Below are positions 25,528 through 34,675 of a stretch of 64,000 nucleotides of DNA, piece by piece. This stretch comes from UBA11865 sp963749825 (lineage in GTDB: Bacteria; Chloroflexota; Anaerolineae; Promineifilales; Promineifilaceae), in NCBI GenBank assembly GCA_963749825.1, contig CAVVOI010000014.1, positions 124,001 through 188,000 of the forward strand. Reading direction: 5' to 3'. Numbering within the stretch: the stretch's first letter is position 1; the number at the start of each line of letters is the position of its first letter. The notes under the pieces were generated by a model. That model was not told the origin of the DNA. It worked only from the letters and a program-made list of their open reading frames with translations, and made no database searches. The position numbers were made by a program, and so were the translations under genes.

Positions 25528-27156
25528 ATGGTCAGAATTAGCGTCAGGGAAGCGCGCGAGGGAGACGTCCCGGCAATTCGAGATTTATTTATCCGCTGCT
25601 ATGGACTGAACTATCGCTACCGGGAGTTTTATAATGACCATTGGCTGAAAAAAACTGTCTATAGCGACAACTATCTATTCCTGGTCGCAACTGACAACGA
25701 TCGCATTTTGGGGAGTGCCTCGATTTACTATGACATAGGCAGCTATACTGATCTACTCGGCGAATTCGGCCGATTGGTAGTTGATCCCGAATTTCGTGAA
25801 CGGGGAATTGGCAGCATGTTGATGAGTGAGCGGCTTCGCTTTGCCAAAGCCCGTCTACACTTTGGCCTAGCCAACACCCGGACAAAACATCCATTCGCTC
25901 AAAGTATTTCCTATAAATATGGGTTTCAACCGGTCGGATTCTTGCCTTTGGCAAGCTTATTCGAAGAACGTGAAAGCACGGCTGTGATGGGTCAATTATT
26001 CACTACGGCAAAGGATCTTCGCCGGAATCATCCACGAATTATCCCAGAGATTTTCCCATTGGCTTCCAAAGTTCTTTCCTCAATGGGTTTACCCAATGAT
26101 CTGTTGGTGATCGAAGATGCCGATAGTTACCCGATGCATGATGAATACCAGGTTGATGAGTTAGCTGAAGCTGGACTCCCGTACTTGCTCCGCATAGAGA
26201 GGGGACGACTGAAACGGCGGCAAGTATTCGGGAACTTGATGCTAAGTCTGGGTTACTTTGCTTTACAAACAAAGGAAGCTCAATATCTGGTTGCCAAACA
26301 AGGTGAAGTTATCGTCGGAGCGATAGGATACGTACACGATCAAGTTGGTAAAACGATAAAAATTGTCGAATTGATCGATATCGATGATGGCGTGGGTGGT
26401 TTTTTACTGCGAGAGCTCGACAGACGTGCGCGGGAAGAGCTGGATGTAGCCTATGCAGAAGTTGCGGTGAGCGCCTATTGGCCGCGTATTCAGAGAACTC
26501 TGGACCAACTAGGTTTTTGTCCAGTAGCCTATTGTCCATCCTATGTTTTTCATGGGATGGAACGGTTGGATGCCATACGAATGGCCAAACTCTACATCCC
26601 CTTTGAGATGGGAAATATAGAATTGATCCCAGCTGTTGAAGAAGTCTTCAATACGGTTGTCCCCGGCTTTCTCGCCAAAAGAGTCGGGATCCAGGTGGAT
26701 GAACTTACACGGAGCATATCAATATTTAAGGGATTGATCGATGCTCAATTACGAAGTATTTCAGGGATATGTAGAGTTGTTCAATTCACACAAGGGGATA
26801 CGATATTCCGAGAAGGAGAAGTGAACCGAAACCTGTATATGTTATTAACAGGGGAAGTAAAAATATTGATGGGACCTGAAAATATCACGGTTGGTAAAGT
26901 GCTTGCTGGAGATGTACTCGGTGAGATCTCTCTAGTCGAAAGTTTACCACATTCCGCCACGGCCATTGTCGCACGCGATAGCCAGCTTATCGTAGTATCC
27001 CATGAGGATTTTAAAGCCTTGAAGGAACGTTATCCGCGAATCGGCATGACTGTGATGCAAAACATTGCACGCTCTCTAGGGAATAAGCTCAAAACGGTTG
27101 ACATTACAGTTTCGCAACTATATGGTCTTAGTGTAGATTCGGAGCCATCCCCATAA
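25528..27156 (+). CDS. GNAT acetyltransferase - GNAT-like - cyclic-nucleotide-binding-fold fusion protein
   Basis: A 542-residue multi-domain protein. Residues 1-150 form a GNAT acetyltransferase with motif A GRLVVDPEFRERGIGSML (acetyl-CoA pyrophosphate loop) and YGFQPVGF. Residues ~225-350 resemble a second, weaker GNAT fold (YLVAKQGEVIVGAIGYV, DQLGFCPVAY). Residues ~405-525 are a cyclic-nucleotide-binding-fold domain: FTQGDTIFREGE, LYMLLTGEVKI, and a phosphate-binding-like cassette LGEISLVESLPHSATA. The Arg that grips the cyclic phosphate in cAMP sensors is His here, so cAMP binding is doubtful. Mycobacterial Pat joins the same domains in reverse order. It may acetylate neighbouring enzymes (inference). 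Confidence 0.85.
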   Translation: MVRISVREAREGDVPAIRDLFIRCYGLNYRYREFYNDHWLKKTVYSDNYLFLVATDNDRILGSASIYYDIGSYTDLLGEFGRLVVDPEFRERGIGSMLMSERLRFAKARLHFGLANTRTKHPFAQSISYKYGFQPVGFLPLASLFEERESTAVMGQLFTTAKDLRRNHPRIIPEIFPLASKVLSSMGLPNDLLVIEDADSYPMHDEYQVDELAEAGLPYLLRIERGRLKRRQVFGNLMLSLGYFALQTKEAQYLVAKQGEVIVGAIGYVHDQVGKTIKIVELIDIDDGVGGFLLRELDRRAREELDVAYAEVAVSAYWPRIQRTLDQLGFCPVAYCPSYVFHGMERLDAIRMAKLYIPFEMGNIELIPAVEEVFNTVVPGFLAKRVGIQVDELTRSISIFKGLIDAQLRSISGICRVVQFTQGDTIFREGEVNRNLYMLLTGEVKILMGPENITVGKVLAGDVLGEISLVESLPHSATAIVARDSQLIVVSHEDFKALKERYPRIGMTVMQNIARSLGNKLKTVDITVSQLYGLSVDSEPSP

Positions 27157-27260
27157 CATTTGTTATCTTCATATTCAAATGCTATAAATCTGCGCCCACG
27201 GAATAAGATCACCTTGCCTTGTCACGCTGCTTAGATTATTGAAGAGAAATTCGTATTTGG

Positions 27261-28529
27261 ATGGTCACATTTATGTTTGAATCGATTGATAACCAGAGAT
27301 TTGTACAGTTCTTTGAAGCTAATTTACCTTATTATCTTGAGCTCCTCAGCCAAATGGTTTCGATAAACAGCTTCACGTCAAATTCCGACGGCGTCAATAA
27401 ACTAGGTGATTTTACAGCTGGCGTATTCGAAAAACTCGGATTTGAAGCTGAACGATTTCCATCGGAAAACCCATTTCATGGCGATCATCTTGTTTTGACC
27501 CGAATGGCTAGATCCAAGGAAATGGCGCCAACCATCGGACTTGTCTCGCATCTAGATACAGTCTTTCCGCCAGATGATGAGAAAAGAAACAACTTCCTCT
27601 GGAGGATTGAGGGCCAGCGAGCATACGGGCCAGGAACAGTGGATATTAAGGGTGGAACAGTCATGATATTCATGGTCTTGAACGGCCTAAGAGAACTTGC
27701 CGCTGAACTTTATGAGAGCGTCAATTGGATTATTCTCATCAATTCGGCCGAAGAGACGCTGGAGCCTCAATTTGGAACATTGTGCCTGAATAAGTTGCCG
27801 AAAGACTCGCTTGCCTGCCTTGTTTTTGAAGGTGGGCGATTACGTAAATCTTCTTTTTCCGTTGTTACTGCGCGTAAGGGCATGGCAACATACCGAATCA
27901 TCGTTGAGGGACGCGCGTCACACGCAGGCTCGGCCCATGGCAAAGGGGCAAATGCTATCGTTCAATTAGCGCATACTATCGCCAGAATTGCTGAGTTGAC
28001 CGACTATGGAAAAGAAATTACTTTCAATACCGCTACGGTTGCCGGGGGTACGGTGCTGAATAGAGTCCCTCATATGGCTGTTGCAAGCGGTGAGATGCGG
28101 GCATTTTCGCCTAAGGTACTAGAAGAGGGACTAGCACAGCTCCTTTCATTACAAGGTGATATAAAAGTACAGAGTTCAAATGGCGGGTACCGTTGCGGCG
28201 TCGATGTAGATATTATGGACCGGTGGAGACCCTGGCCGCCGAACCATGATACTAATCGCTTGTTTTCGATTTGGCAGGCTGCCGGTTCGGAAATGGGCTT
28301 CGAAGTCAACTCTCAGGAAAGAGGCGGTTTAAGCGATGGCAACTGGTTGTGGGATTACGTTCCTACTTTAGATGGTCTCGGTCCTTCTGGAGGCAATGCT
28401 CATTGTTCGGAACGTAGTGAAGACGGCCGGAAAGAACAAGAATATGTAGACATAAAGTCATTCGTTCCCAAGGCCACTCTTAATTCATTGGCCATCATCA
28501 AATTGAACGCAGCGAGGGGAAAAGAGTAA
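27261..28529 (+). CDS. M20-family metallopeptidase (second copy)
   Basis: A 422-residue zinc hydrolase homologous to the one ~3 kb upstream but divergent. Ligand motifs are SHLDTVFPPDD, GTVDIKGGTVMI, NSAEETLEPQ, VFEGGR and a late GGNAHCSERSE. The lid/dimer domain shows GRASHAGSAHGKGANAIVQLAH. It lacks a signal peptide and is probably cytoplasmic. It ends three bases before the acyl-CoA dehydrogenase start, so the two are almost certainly co-transcribed and perhaps act on one pathway: hydrolysis of an N-acyl amino acid, then oxidation of the acyl group (inference). Confidence 0.9.
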   Translation: MVTFMFESIDNQRFVQFFEANLPYYLELLSQMVSINSFTSNSDGVNKLGDFTAGVFEKLGFEAERFPSENPFHGDHLVLTRMARSKEMAPTIGLVSHLDTVFPPDDEKRNNFLWRIEGQRAYGPGTVDIKGGTVMIFMVLNGLRELAAELYESVNWIILINSAEETLEPQFGTLCLNKLPKDSLACLVFEGGRLRKSSFSVVTARKGMATYRIIVEGRASHAGSAHGKGANAIVQLAHTIARIAELTDYGKEITFNTATVAGGTVLNRVPHMAVASGEMRAFSPKVLEEGLAQLLSLQGDIKVQSSNGGYRCGVDVDIMDRWRPWPPNHDTNRLFSIWQAAGSEMGFEVNSQERGGLSDGNWLWDYVPTLDGLGPSGGNAHCSERSEDGRKEQEYVDIKSFVPKATLNSLAIIKLNAARGKE

Positions 28530-28532
28530 AGC

Positions 28533-30287
28533 ATGGGCGACAAATCATCGACATTGGACAAGAAGTCGGTTCCTTTAACGCCAGCGGCCGATAGCATTGG
28601 ACGCGAGCAGTTGAAGGATTGGTTGGCGAGTAGACCAGACAACTTTTTCTCGTATGACGTAGGATTCCAACGGTCATTGGAATATCTTTGGGGTCGAGAA
28701 AATTACAAGAAATATGCCGGCAGACTCTATCGTTTTGGCGAAATATTAGCCAATATTGTGGACGATGCAGCCCGCGAAGCCAATCTTGAACAAAATCTGC
28801 CACGCTTAAGACGTTATGATGGTGTTGGAGAAAGATTGTCTGAGGTCGTGTACCATCCAAGCCATCATATCGTTGGACGACATTTGTTCGGTTCTGGAGT
28901 GCTTTCTGTTTATAAGAAGCCGGGAAACAACCTGCTTTCTCTATCGTTATTCTATTTGTCGTCACAAAATGGTGAAGCTGGCCATAATTGTTCCATCGCT
29001 TGCACGGCAGGAATGATTAAGGTGCTGCAAGCTGTTGGCGGCGAGAAGATTAAGAACGAATTCCTACCTCGACTCTTGGAAGAGAATTATGAATTATTGT
29101 TTCAAGGAGCGCAGTATCTTACAGAAGTGCAAGGTGGATCAGATGTGGGTTCCAATGTGGTTAAAGCCGCTTTGCATGACGAGGAGAGAGGCGAGTGGAT
29201 ACTGAACGGCGATAAATGGTTTTGTTCAAATGTGTCGGCAAATTTGGCATTGGTTACAGCCAGGGTAGATGGTCAAGGTGATGGAACAAAAGGATTGGGC
29301 CTCTTCCTTTTGCCCCGCAAATTGCGGAATGGAGACCTAAACAATATTTACATTCGCCGGTTAAAGGAAAAATTGGGGACCCGTTCTATGGCAACTGGCG
29401 AGATAGAATTGCGGAATGCAATCGCTTATGAGGTTGGCCCGATTGACCAGGGCTTTAAAAATGTCATGAATTACGTGATCAATACTTCGCGAATATATAA
29501 CGCGTTGGCTGTAGCTGGTAATGCCAAGCGAGCCTTCATTACCGCTCAAAGTTATGCTCAGCATCGATCAGCGTTTGGCCAGTCCATTATCCGGTTCCCG
29601 ATTGTACAAGATCTATTAGCCAATATGAGAGCCGAGACCGCTGCTATTTTATCGGGGACCCTTCATCTCGTTAAACTGATGGATGACCTTGAATTAGGCC
29701 GACCGAATGAGCAGGCAGTCGGTTTCGTACGCATGGCAATTAATCTCAACAAGTACCGGTCGGCCATAATCGCTCATGAAGTCATCGTCACAAGTATTGA
29801 GCTTTTAGGCGGCAACGGTGCTATTGAGACCTTCTCGATATTACCTCGTCTACTTCGAGACAATATCGTTTATGAGAATTGGGAAGGTACACACAACGTT
29901 CTGCTTTCCCAGGTTCAACGCGACATCCGGCGCTACGGGATTGCAGAACCGTTCTTCGATGCGGTTCGAGCAATGTTCAGTCGATTGAATACGAAGCAAC
30001 TTCATGACGAAGGATTGGTATTTATAGATCAATTCGTAGCTGAATTGAATGAAGTACTAGCCATGGACGAACTTACGGCAGCTATTTACTTCCGACCACT
30101 CATGGATAGGGTAATCGATCTTTACTATGCCGGTTGTTTAGCCTCCGAGGCTGAATGGGAAGCCAACAATAAGCGCGACCGCACTAAGCTACGCCTGGTA
30201 GAATTGTTTTTCGATCGACATGTTGCTGGTAAACAGCCGAAAGATCTCAAGTACTATGACGATAGGGTGAGCCGCCTTTGCCAATAA
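28533..30287 (+). CDS. Acyl-CoA dehydrogenase, AidB-like subfamily
   Basis: A 584-residue FAD enzyme. TEVQGGSDVGSN (FAD and substrate contacts), WILNGDKWFCSNVSANLALVTAR, KEKLGTRSMATGEIEL, the Arg-Xaa-Ala-Phe-Gly-like HRSAFGQSIIRFPIVQDLLA and NWEGTHNVL cover the family core. The Glu in WEGTHN is near the usual catalytic-base site. The length, above the usual ~380, and the long C-terminal helical extension (~455-584) fit the AidB branch, whose members may lack classical dehydrogenase activity or bind DNA. ATG 28533 lies three bases after the M20 stop. Function therefore lies between acyl-CoA oxidation and an AidB-type protective role. Confidence 0.88.
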   Translation: MGDKSSTLDKKSVPLTPAADSIGREQLKDWLASRPDNFFSYDVGFQRSLEYLWGRENYKKYAGRLYRFGEILANIVDDAAREANLEQNLPRLRRYDGVGERLSEVVYHPSHHIVGRHLFGSGVLSVYKKPGNNLLSLSLFYLSSQNGEAGHNCSIACTAGMIKVLQAVGGEKIKNEFLPRLLEENYELLFQGAQYLTEVQGGSDVGSNVVKAALHDEERGEWILNGDKWFCSNVSANLALVTARVDGQGDGTKGLGLFLLPRKLRNGDLNNIYIRRLKEKLGTRSMATGEIELRNAIAYEVGPIDQGFKNVMNYVINTSRIYNALAVAGNAKRAFITAQSYAQHRSAFGQSIIRFPIVQDLLANMRAETAAILSGTLHLVKLMDDLELGRPNEQAVGFVRMAINLNKYRSAIIAHEVIVTSIELLGGNGAIETFSILPRLLRDNIVYENWEGTHNVLLSQVQRDIRRYGIAEPFFDAVRAMFSRLNTKQLHDEGLVFIDQFVAELNEVLAMDELTAAIYFRPLMDRVIDLYYAGCLASEAEWEANNKRDRTKLRLVELFFDRHVAGKQPKDLKYYDDRVSRLCQ

Positions 30288-30331
30288 TTGGTTTTGGCGG
30301 GTAGCTGAACATTAATTCAGGTCAGGCCGCA

Positions 30332-30976
30332 TTATGATAGTTGATAGTAAGTGTCACCGTTGCAGCTTCGACAAACGGGATTTCCTTCCTGAATTACCTC
30401 TCTTTCATTATATATTTCTTCACAACAGATAGAACAAGTAACCCTGGCGCTTGGCCGGCTCAATATCTCTTCAATCGAACGAGTCAATCTTACAGGTTGG
30501 ACCTGCATGAGTTCGTGATCCGGGATGATTTGATAGGCTTCAAGATAGGCATGCCAAGGGGATTTGGCTTCTTTAATCCACGCCATTGCGAGTTGACGCG
30601 AATTCGGCATTGGAGTAATCCTGAGCGCTATCTCAGTCTGCGTGTCAATCAATGTAACGGCAACCTTGCCGTAGTCCAATACTCGGAGAGAACGCTGGCC
30701 AACAGCACAGTCGGTGGAAACGGCAATACCATCGGATCCGCAGCCATCCGTCTCAGTGATGGTTAGCAGACGCTTATTGATATTTCTGTATCGAGGTTGG
30801 TACTCCTCACTAATTAACCCAAGAACCTTCAGTCCATATAGACCTAAACGCACACCCAACACTTGCCTTGGACAAAGATGTTTGTGGCGGGTGGCTGATT
30901 CCCGAAGCAGTGTTGTCAATATTCTTGGTGGCGGCCCAATCATTCGAGTTGGCGTCGTGAATGGTCGTCCTATCAT
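30332..30976 (-). CDS. FmdE-family protein with C-terminal zinc finger
   Basis: A 214-residue protein. The FmdE core has HLCPRQVLGVRLGLYGL (residues ~33-49), ETDGCGSDGIAVSTDCAVGQRSLRVLDYGKVAVTL (read as TDGCGSDGI and RSLRVLDYGKVA) and SPWHAYLEAYQIIPD. The last ~40 residues carry a TraR/DksA-like four-Cys zinc finger, CSICCEEI...CRSCNG. The family is named after a subunit of methanogen formylmethanofuran dehydrogenase, but it also occurs in bacteria that lack this pathway, probably with other metal- or cofactor-linked roles. A molybdopterin oxidoreductase is encoded ~2 kb away, a weak contextual link. Transcribed alone on the minus strand. Confidence 0.85.
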   Translation of the reverse strand: MIGRPFTTPTRMIGPPPRILTTLLRESATRHKHLCPRQVLGVRLGLYGLKVLGLISEEYQPRYRNINKRLLTITETDGCGSDGIAVSTDCAVGQRSLRVLDYGKVAVTLIDTQTEIALRITPMPNSRQLAMAWIKEAKSPWHAYLEAYQIIPDHELMQVQPVRLTRSIEEILSRPSARVTCSICCEEIYNEREVIQEGNPVCRSCNGDTYYQLS

Positions 30977-31060
30977 TCATACTTCGTCTCAAATCTTATC
31001 GTTAACGCTGATGCCAAAAATCTAAAAAAGTGTAGCAACATTAGATTCATCCACATGGAG

Positions 31061-31099
31061 TCTATTGTATTTCTATGCATCTGCCAGGGCTACAATAGA
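31061..31099. repeat. 9-bp inverted repeat in divergent promoter region
   Basis: TCTATTGTA (31061-31069) and TACAATAGA (31091-31099) are perfect complements 21 bases apart. Each half contains a TACAAT, outward on the minus strand and inward on the plus. It could be two divergent -10 boxes or one operator, between the FmdE and LysM-lipoprotein genes. Confidence 0.4.
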
Positions 31100-31213
31100 A
31101 TTAACGGAAGTCGGTGAAGGATCGCTATTTTGACCCTTAGACTCACCTTCTCGCGAACAGTTCGGCACTTGCACTTCGGAGGATTTTAACCGGAAACTTT
31201 TCTCCACTTAGGA

Positions 31214-31219
31214 TATACT
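31214..31219 (+). promoter_or_regulatory. Putative -10 box of LysM lipoprotein gene
   Basis: TATACT lies 21 bases before the ATG at 31241. No convincing -35 is visible. Confidence 0.35.
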
Positions 31220-31240
31220 GAAGCATCAAAGATCTTGTTT

Positions 31241-32239
31241 ATGAAGAAATTATTCTGTCTCATTTTCTTTTCGATTACGTTAGGATTGGCTGGCTGCCGG
31301 CCTGATATTGATTCAGGCAGCGACAACCAGACACAAACTCCAACTCCTTTCAGGATACCTCAAATTGGGGTTGGCTTTGTTACCATTACGCCGAGCGCGA
31401 TCTCTCAGGGCAATATCCAGGAGCCATCAGCGCCAGCAACAGCCAGTCCAATACCATCTCCAATGCCTCTCATCTATCTAGTAAAATCTGGGGATACTTT
31501 GTTTGATATTGCTGCCGCACACAATACAACAACTCAAGAAATCACAGAGTTAAATCCTGATTTAGACCCGTCGTTGCTATTGATAGGCCAGGAAATCGTT
31601 ATGCCTGCATTATCTGTAACGCTTGTCCCGACGCCCATGCCGACGGCGGAGTCGGTGGAAGTTGAGTTATTGGGATTGAATCGTGTTGAGACTCCTACAG
31701 GAGGAATTTGGATACTGGGTGAAGTCCATAATCAAACCGGAATATCTGTGGAGAATGTCGTCGTTAATTTACGATTCGCTGATGAATCTGGACAATTGGT
31801 AGAGGAGAGGCAAGCCTGGATAACGACCAGCATCATAAATCCTGGTAATCGAGCGCCATTCGGTATATTGATTGTTCCGGCGCCAGCAGGAAATATCAGC
31901 CTTCAAGCTGAAATAGTATCGGCTGATACCGTTGTCGACGTAGGCAATAGATATACTAATTTTGAGGTAATTGACAGTGAAGTTACGATTGGGGACTCTC
32001 GAGTTAGTGTTGCCGGTCAAATACATAATACAGGCACAAGTATAGCAAACTCGATTTCGATTATCGTCACAATTTACGATGGTTCTGGTAGGGTAACAGG
32101 ATATACTGTCAAAGATTTAGATGAACCGATGAAGCCAGATGAACGAATACCATTTGTACTCGACGCCCTGCCTCCTGGACCCGATTCCGTCGATGTCTCT
32201 TTGATAGTTGAAGGCCTTATGGTGGCGGCCGAAGATTAA
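31241..32239 (+). CDS. LysM-domain lipoprotein with FxLYD-like domains
   Basis: A 332-residue surface lipoprotein. The signal peptide ends in LAGC (Cys19), followed by a Thr/Pro-rich linker. One LysM domain (~87-130) reads YLVKSGDTLFDIAAAHN through LLLIGQEIVMP. Two beta-sandwich domains of the FxLYD type follow, each of the form GxVxNxxxxxxxNVVVNLRF / GQIHNTGTSIANSISIIV with a later PGNRAPFGI or PDERIPFVL. It is probably anchored to the membrane while gripping cell-wall glycan. ATG 31241 is preferred to TTG 31235 because the signal peptide then starts cleanly MKKLF. The partner is unknown. Confidence 0.87.
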   Translation: MKKLFCLIFFSITLGLAGCRPDIDSGSDNQTQTPTPFRIPQIGVGFVTITPSAISQGNIQEPSAPATASPIPSPMPLIYLVKSGDTLFDIAAAHNTTTQEITELNPDLDPSLLLIGQEIVMPALSVTLVPTPMPTAESVEVELLGLNRVETPTGGIWILGEVHNQTGISVENVVVNLRFADESGQLVEERQAWITTSIINPGNRAPFGILIVPAPAGNISLQAEIVSADTVVDVGNRYTNFEVIDSEVTIGDSRVSVAGQIHNTGTSIANSISIIVTIYDGSGRVTGYTVKDLDEPMKPDERIPFVLDALPPGPDSVDVSLIVEGLMVAAED

Positions 32240-32274
32240 ATTAGAAAGTTCAGGCACTACACAATTAGATTCAG

Positions 32275-32991
32275 ATGAAATTGGTCGATAACTTCTTTCA
32301 TGGCATTGTTCATACTGGTGTTTTCTTTACGGGTAGTCTGAAGATCCTTGGTACTGAGCATGTTCCGACCAACGGTCCTTATATTGTCGTACTCAACCAC
32401 ATGAGTAAAGCTGATCCACCCCTGGTGATGATATCTTTGCCTCAGGTGAAGATGCGATTCTTTGCCGCGGAAAAATGGCAGAATCACCTGATTTTTAGCC
32501 CATTATTGGATTGGGGAGGGGCCATTTATATCAATCGAGGGGAAGCGGATCGCCGGGCAATAAGAGAAGCGCTCGAGGCATTAAAAAATGGCTCGGTTTT
32601 TGGTCTCGCGCCCGAGGGGACCCGAAGTCGTCTGGGTGCTCTAATTCGAGCTCGTGATGGTGCGGCTTATCTGGCGACTCGAGCAAAAGTACCTATACTG
32701 CCTGTAGGCGTCGTTAATACCGATAGCTTAGGCTATAACATGGCCCACTTAAGCCGAACAAACATGGAAGTCCGCTTTGGCAAGCCCTTTGAGCTACCCG
32801 ACCTGGGCCGAAGACCTAAAGGTATTGAATTGGGTGCCTTTACCCACTATATCATGATCCACATCGCAGCTTTGCTTCCCCCAAAATATTGGGGCTATTA
32901 TCGGGATAGCCTTGCGCTGCAAGCCCTTCTAGAAGGTCGCGATCCCTGGCCCTATTGCGTGGAAGCCGAGGTTCCAACTGGTTCCCCGTAA
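32275..32991 (+). CDS. plsC: 1-acyl-sn-glycerol-3-phosphate acyltransferase (PlsC family)
   Basis: A 238-residue acyltransferase. VVLNHMSKADPPLV provides the HX4D-type catalytic His/Asp, FGLAPEGTRSR is the phosphate-binding motif, and VPILPVGVV is motif IV. The family transfers a second acyl chain to lysophosphatidate at the membrane. The motif reads HMSKAD rather than the common HxSxxD with Trp/Leu, still an HX4D spacing. It starts 35 bases after the LysM lipoprotein gene, no Shine-Dalgarno seen. It ends convergently against the molybdopterin oxidoreductase gene. Confidence 0.87.
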   Translation: MKLVDNFFHGIVHTGVFFTGSLKILGTEHVPTNGPYIVVLNHMSKADPPLVMISLPQVKMRFFAAEKWQNHLIFSPLLDWGGAIYINRGEADRRAIREALEALKNGSVFGLAPEGTRSRLGALIRARDGAAYLATRAKVPILPVGVVNTDSLGYNMAHLSRTNMEVRFGKPFELPDLGRRPKGIELGAFTHYIMIHIAALLPPKYWGYYRDSLALQALLEGRDPWPYCVEAEVPTGSP

Positions 32992-33019
32992 GATCGTTTA
33001 GGTTTTATTAATACCAGGA

Positions 33020-34675
33020 TCAAACATTTATCGAATAGCTGTGATAGCCTGTGGCGCCATTCGGCCGGACGCCGCTTTCTGCTTCGATCTGGTAGCCACC
33101 AAGACCATCAACTGCCCTGACTTGAATTTGGTGTTTACCAGGTGTGGGATTCCAATCATAACGCCATTGAACCCAGGTCAATGGGCTTAGAGGAGGGATC
33201 CTTAATGTTGCTTCTTTCCAAGGTTCGTCGTCGACCTGGACTTCGACTTTAGAAATCCCCCTTTCACCCGCCCATGCGATGCCACCCATGGGAACTAGAC
33301 CACTTTCGGTTGGCTGTTCAATAGCTACGGAGTCAATTACTGAAACGATTTGCGGAATGGCTTCTTTGCTCCATCCTCGTTGGACCCAATATCCTTCAGG
33401 CTCGTCGGCCACGGCCGTGATGCTTGAAATCCATTTTGGCTGTTTCATACCATATCGGTTTGGGATATATATTCGCAGAGGAAAACCATGATCAACTGGT
33501 AAGGTTTCACCATTCATGCCATATACGAGCAAGGTTCTGGGATCCAGCATATCTTCCATGACAACTGTCTCGAAGAATCCATCAGTCCCTTCAACGACCA
33601 AAGACCTCGCTTCGGCTTTTAAGCCCAATTTGGCGAGTAAATCCCGCAGGCGTAACCCGGTCCAATTGCTTGTACCGATCAAGTCACCTCCGACTTGATT
33701 TGAGATACAAGAAAGCGTAATTGCCTGGGTCATAGTCGGAAATGCCATCAGCTCATCAAGCGTAAGGTTTATTGGGGTTTCGAATAGTCCATTAACTATC
33801 AATTGCCACTCTACGTTATTGATGACAGGAGATCTGGTGTTTATATCGATACGATAAAACGCTTCGTTAGAAGTGAGTTCTGAGCGTGTTCCTGGTGCAG
33901 GAGACACGTTATCTCGGGTCGTAGCCATCTCAGTTTGACTAGGCAGGGGACTAGGTTGGAGGGTTGGTTTGATCTGATCTGCTGCGCCTGATGTTGGTGG
34001 CGGCGTCAACGTCGGCTGCGGTATAGGTACGTTTGCACCTATATCCTGCTCTTGGTAACCAAACAAACGACTCAATCCCATGGACCCGAGGACAACGGCG
34101 GTTGATCCGGCCGCAAGGCGGATCAGTAAGACTCGGCGATCCTTTTGGGCTACATCAGTAGTTGACTGATCTATATCGCCAGTTTGAGGTTTGGATAGTA
34201 ATGAGCTTACTACAACGCCCCAGGATACGCTCACAGCAGCGAGCCAGATGATATCCAAAGCAAGCTGGGTGAGGTTTCCCAATAAGAGCTCGAAAATTAT
34301 GGTAAAGATAAAGAATATTAGACCAACAATTACTCCCGACTTTATGGAGGATTGACGAGTGGCTTGTGCAAACCAGGCAATTAGTAACCCAAATGCAACG
34401 CCCCCGGCAATAAATATCGAAATAGCAATGACTTGTTCGATAATCTTGGCCGTTTGCCCAGTATTGCCCAGGTTAAATACCGAAATCAAACCAACTATGG
34501 CATCAATCGTCAGGGTTATCAGATTTCCCGGCAAAATCCGGGCAAGCCAATCAAAAAAATCGAATGGCACAAATGGAAGATCCGCTACCTGATTGGCTAA
34601 GTATAGAATTGCTGCGACAGGCAGACTGGTGATACCCCCAATCAAGGCCGCCGTACCATAATTCGATTCTTTCAT
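33020..34675 (-). CDS. Membrane-fused sulfite-oxidase-family molybdopterin oxidoreductase
   Basis: A 551-residue protein. The N-terminal ~165 residues contain about four hydrophobic helices. Next comes an internal DRRVLLIRLAAG plus hydrophobic helix that looks like a Tat signal, then a Pro/Thr-rich linker. The oxidoreductase domain (~275-450) has TLSCISNQVGG, with the Cys expected to bind molybdenum, and DHGFPLRIYIPNRYGMKQPKW. A C-terminal Mo-cofactor dimerisation-like domain follows (GIAWAGERGISKVEVQVDD). The ATG at 34675, with AAGGA upstream, is preferred over TTG 34726. It probably acts on the outer membrane face. The YedY/YedZ-like membrane partner may be replaced by the fused N-terminal domain (inference). 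Confidence 0.85.
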   Translation of the reverse strand: MKESNYGTAALIGGITSLPVAAILYLANQVADLPFVPFDFFDWLARILPGNLITLTIDAIVGLISVFNLGNTGQTAKIIEQVIAISIFIAGGVAFGLLIAWFAQATRQSSIKSGVIVGLIFFIFTIIFELLLGNLTQLALDIIWLAAVSVSWGVVVSSLLSKPQTGDIDQSTTDVAQKDRRVLLIRLAAGSTAVVLGSMGLSRLFGYQEQDIGANVPIPQPTLTPPPTSGAADQIKPTLQPSPLPSQTEMATTRDNVSPAPGTRSELTSNEAFYRIDINTRSPVINNVEWQLIVNGLFETPINLTLDELMAFPTMTQAITLSCISNQVGGDLIGTSNWTGLRLRDLLAKLGLKAEARSLVVEGTDGFFETVVMEDMLDPRTLLVYGMNGETLPVDHGFPLRIYIPNRYGMKQPKWISSITAVADEPEGYWVQRGWSKEAIPQIVSVIDSVAIEQPTESGLVPMGGIAWAGERGISKVEVQVDDEPWKEATLRIPPLSPLTWVQWRYDWNPTPGKHQIQVRAVDGLGGYQIEAESGVRPNGATGYHSYSINV

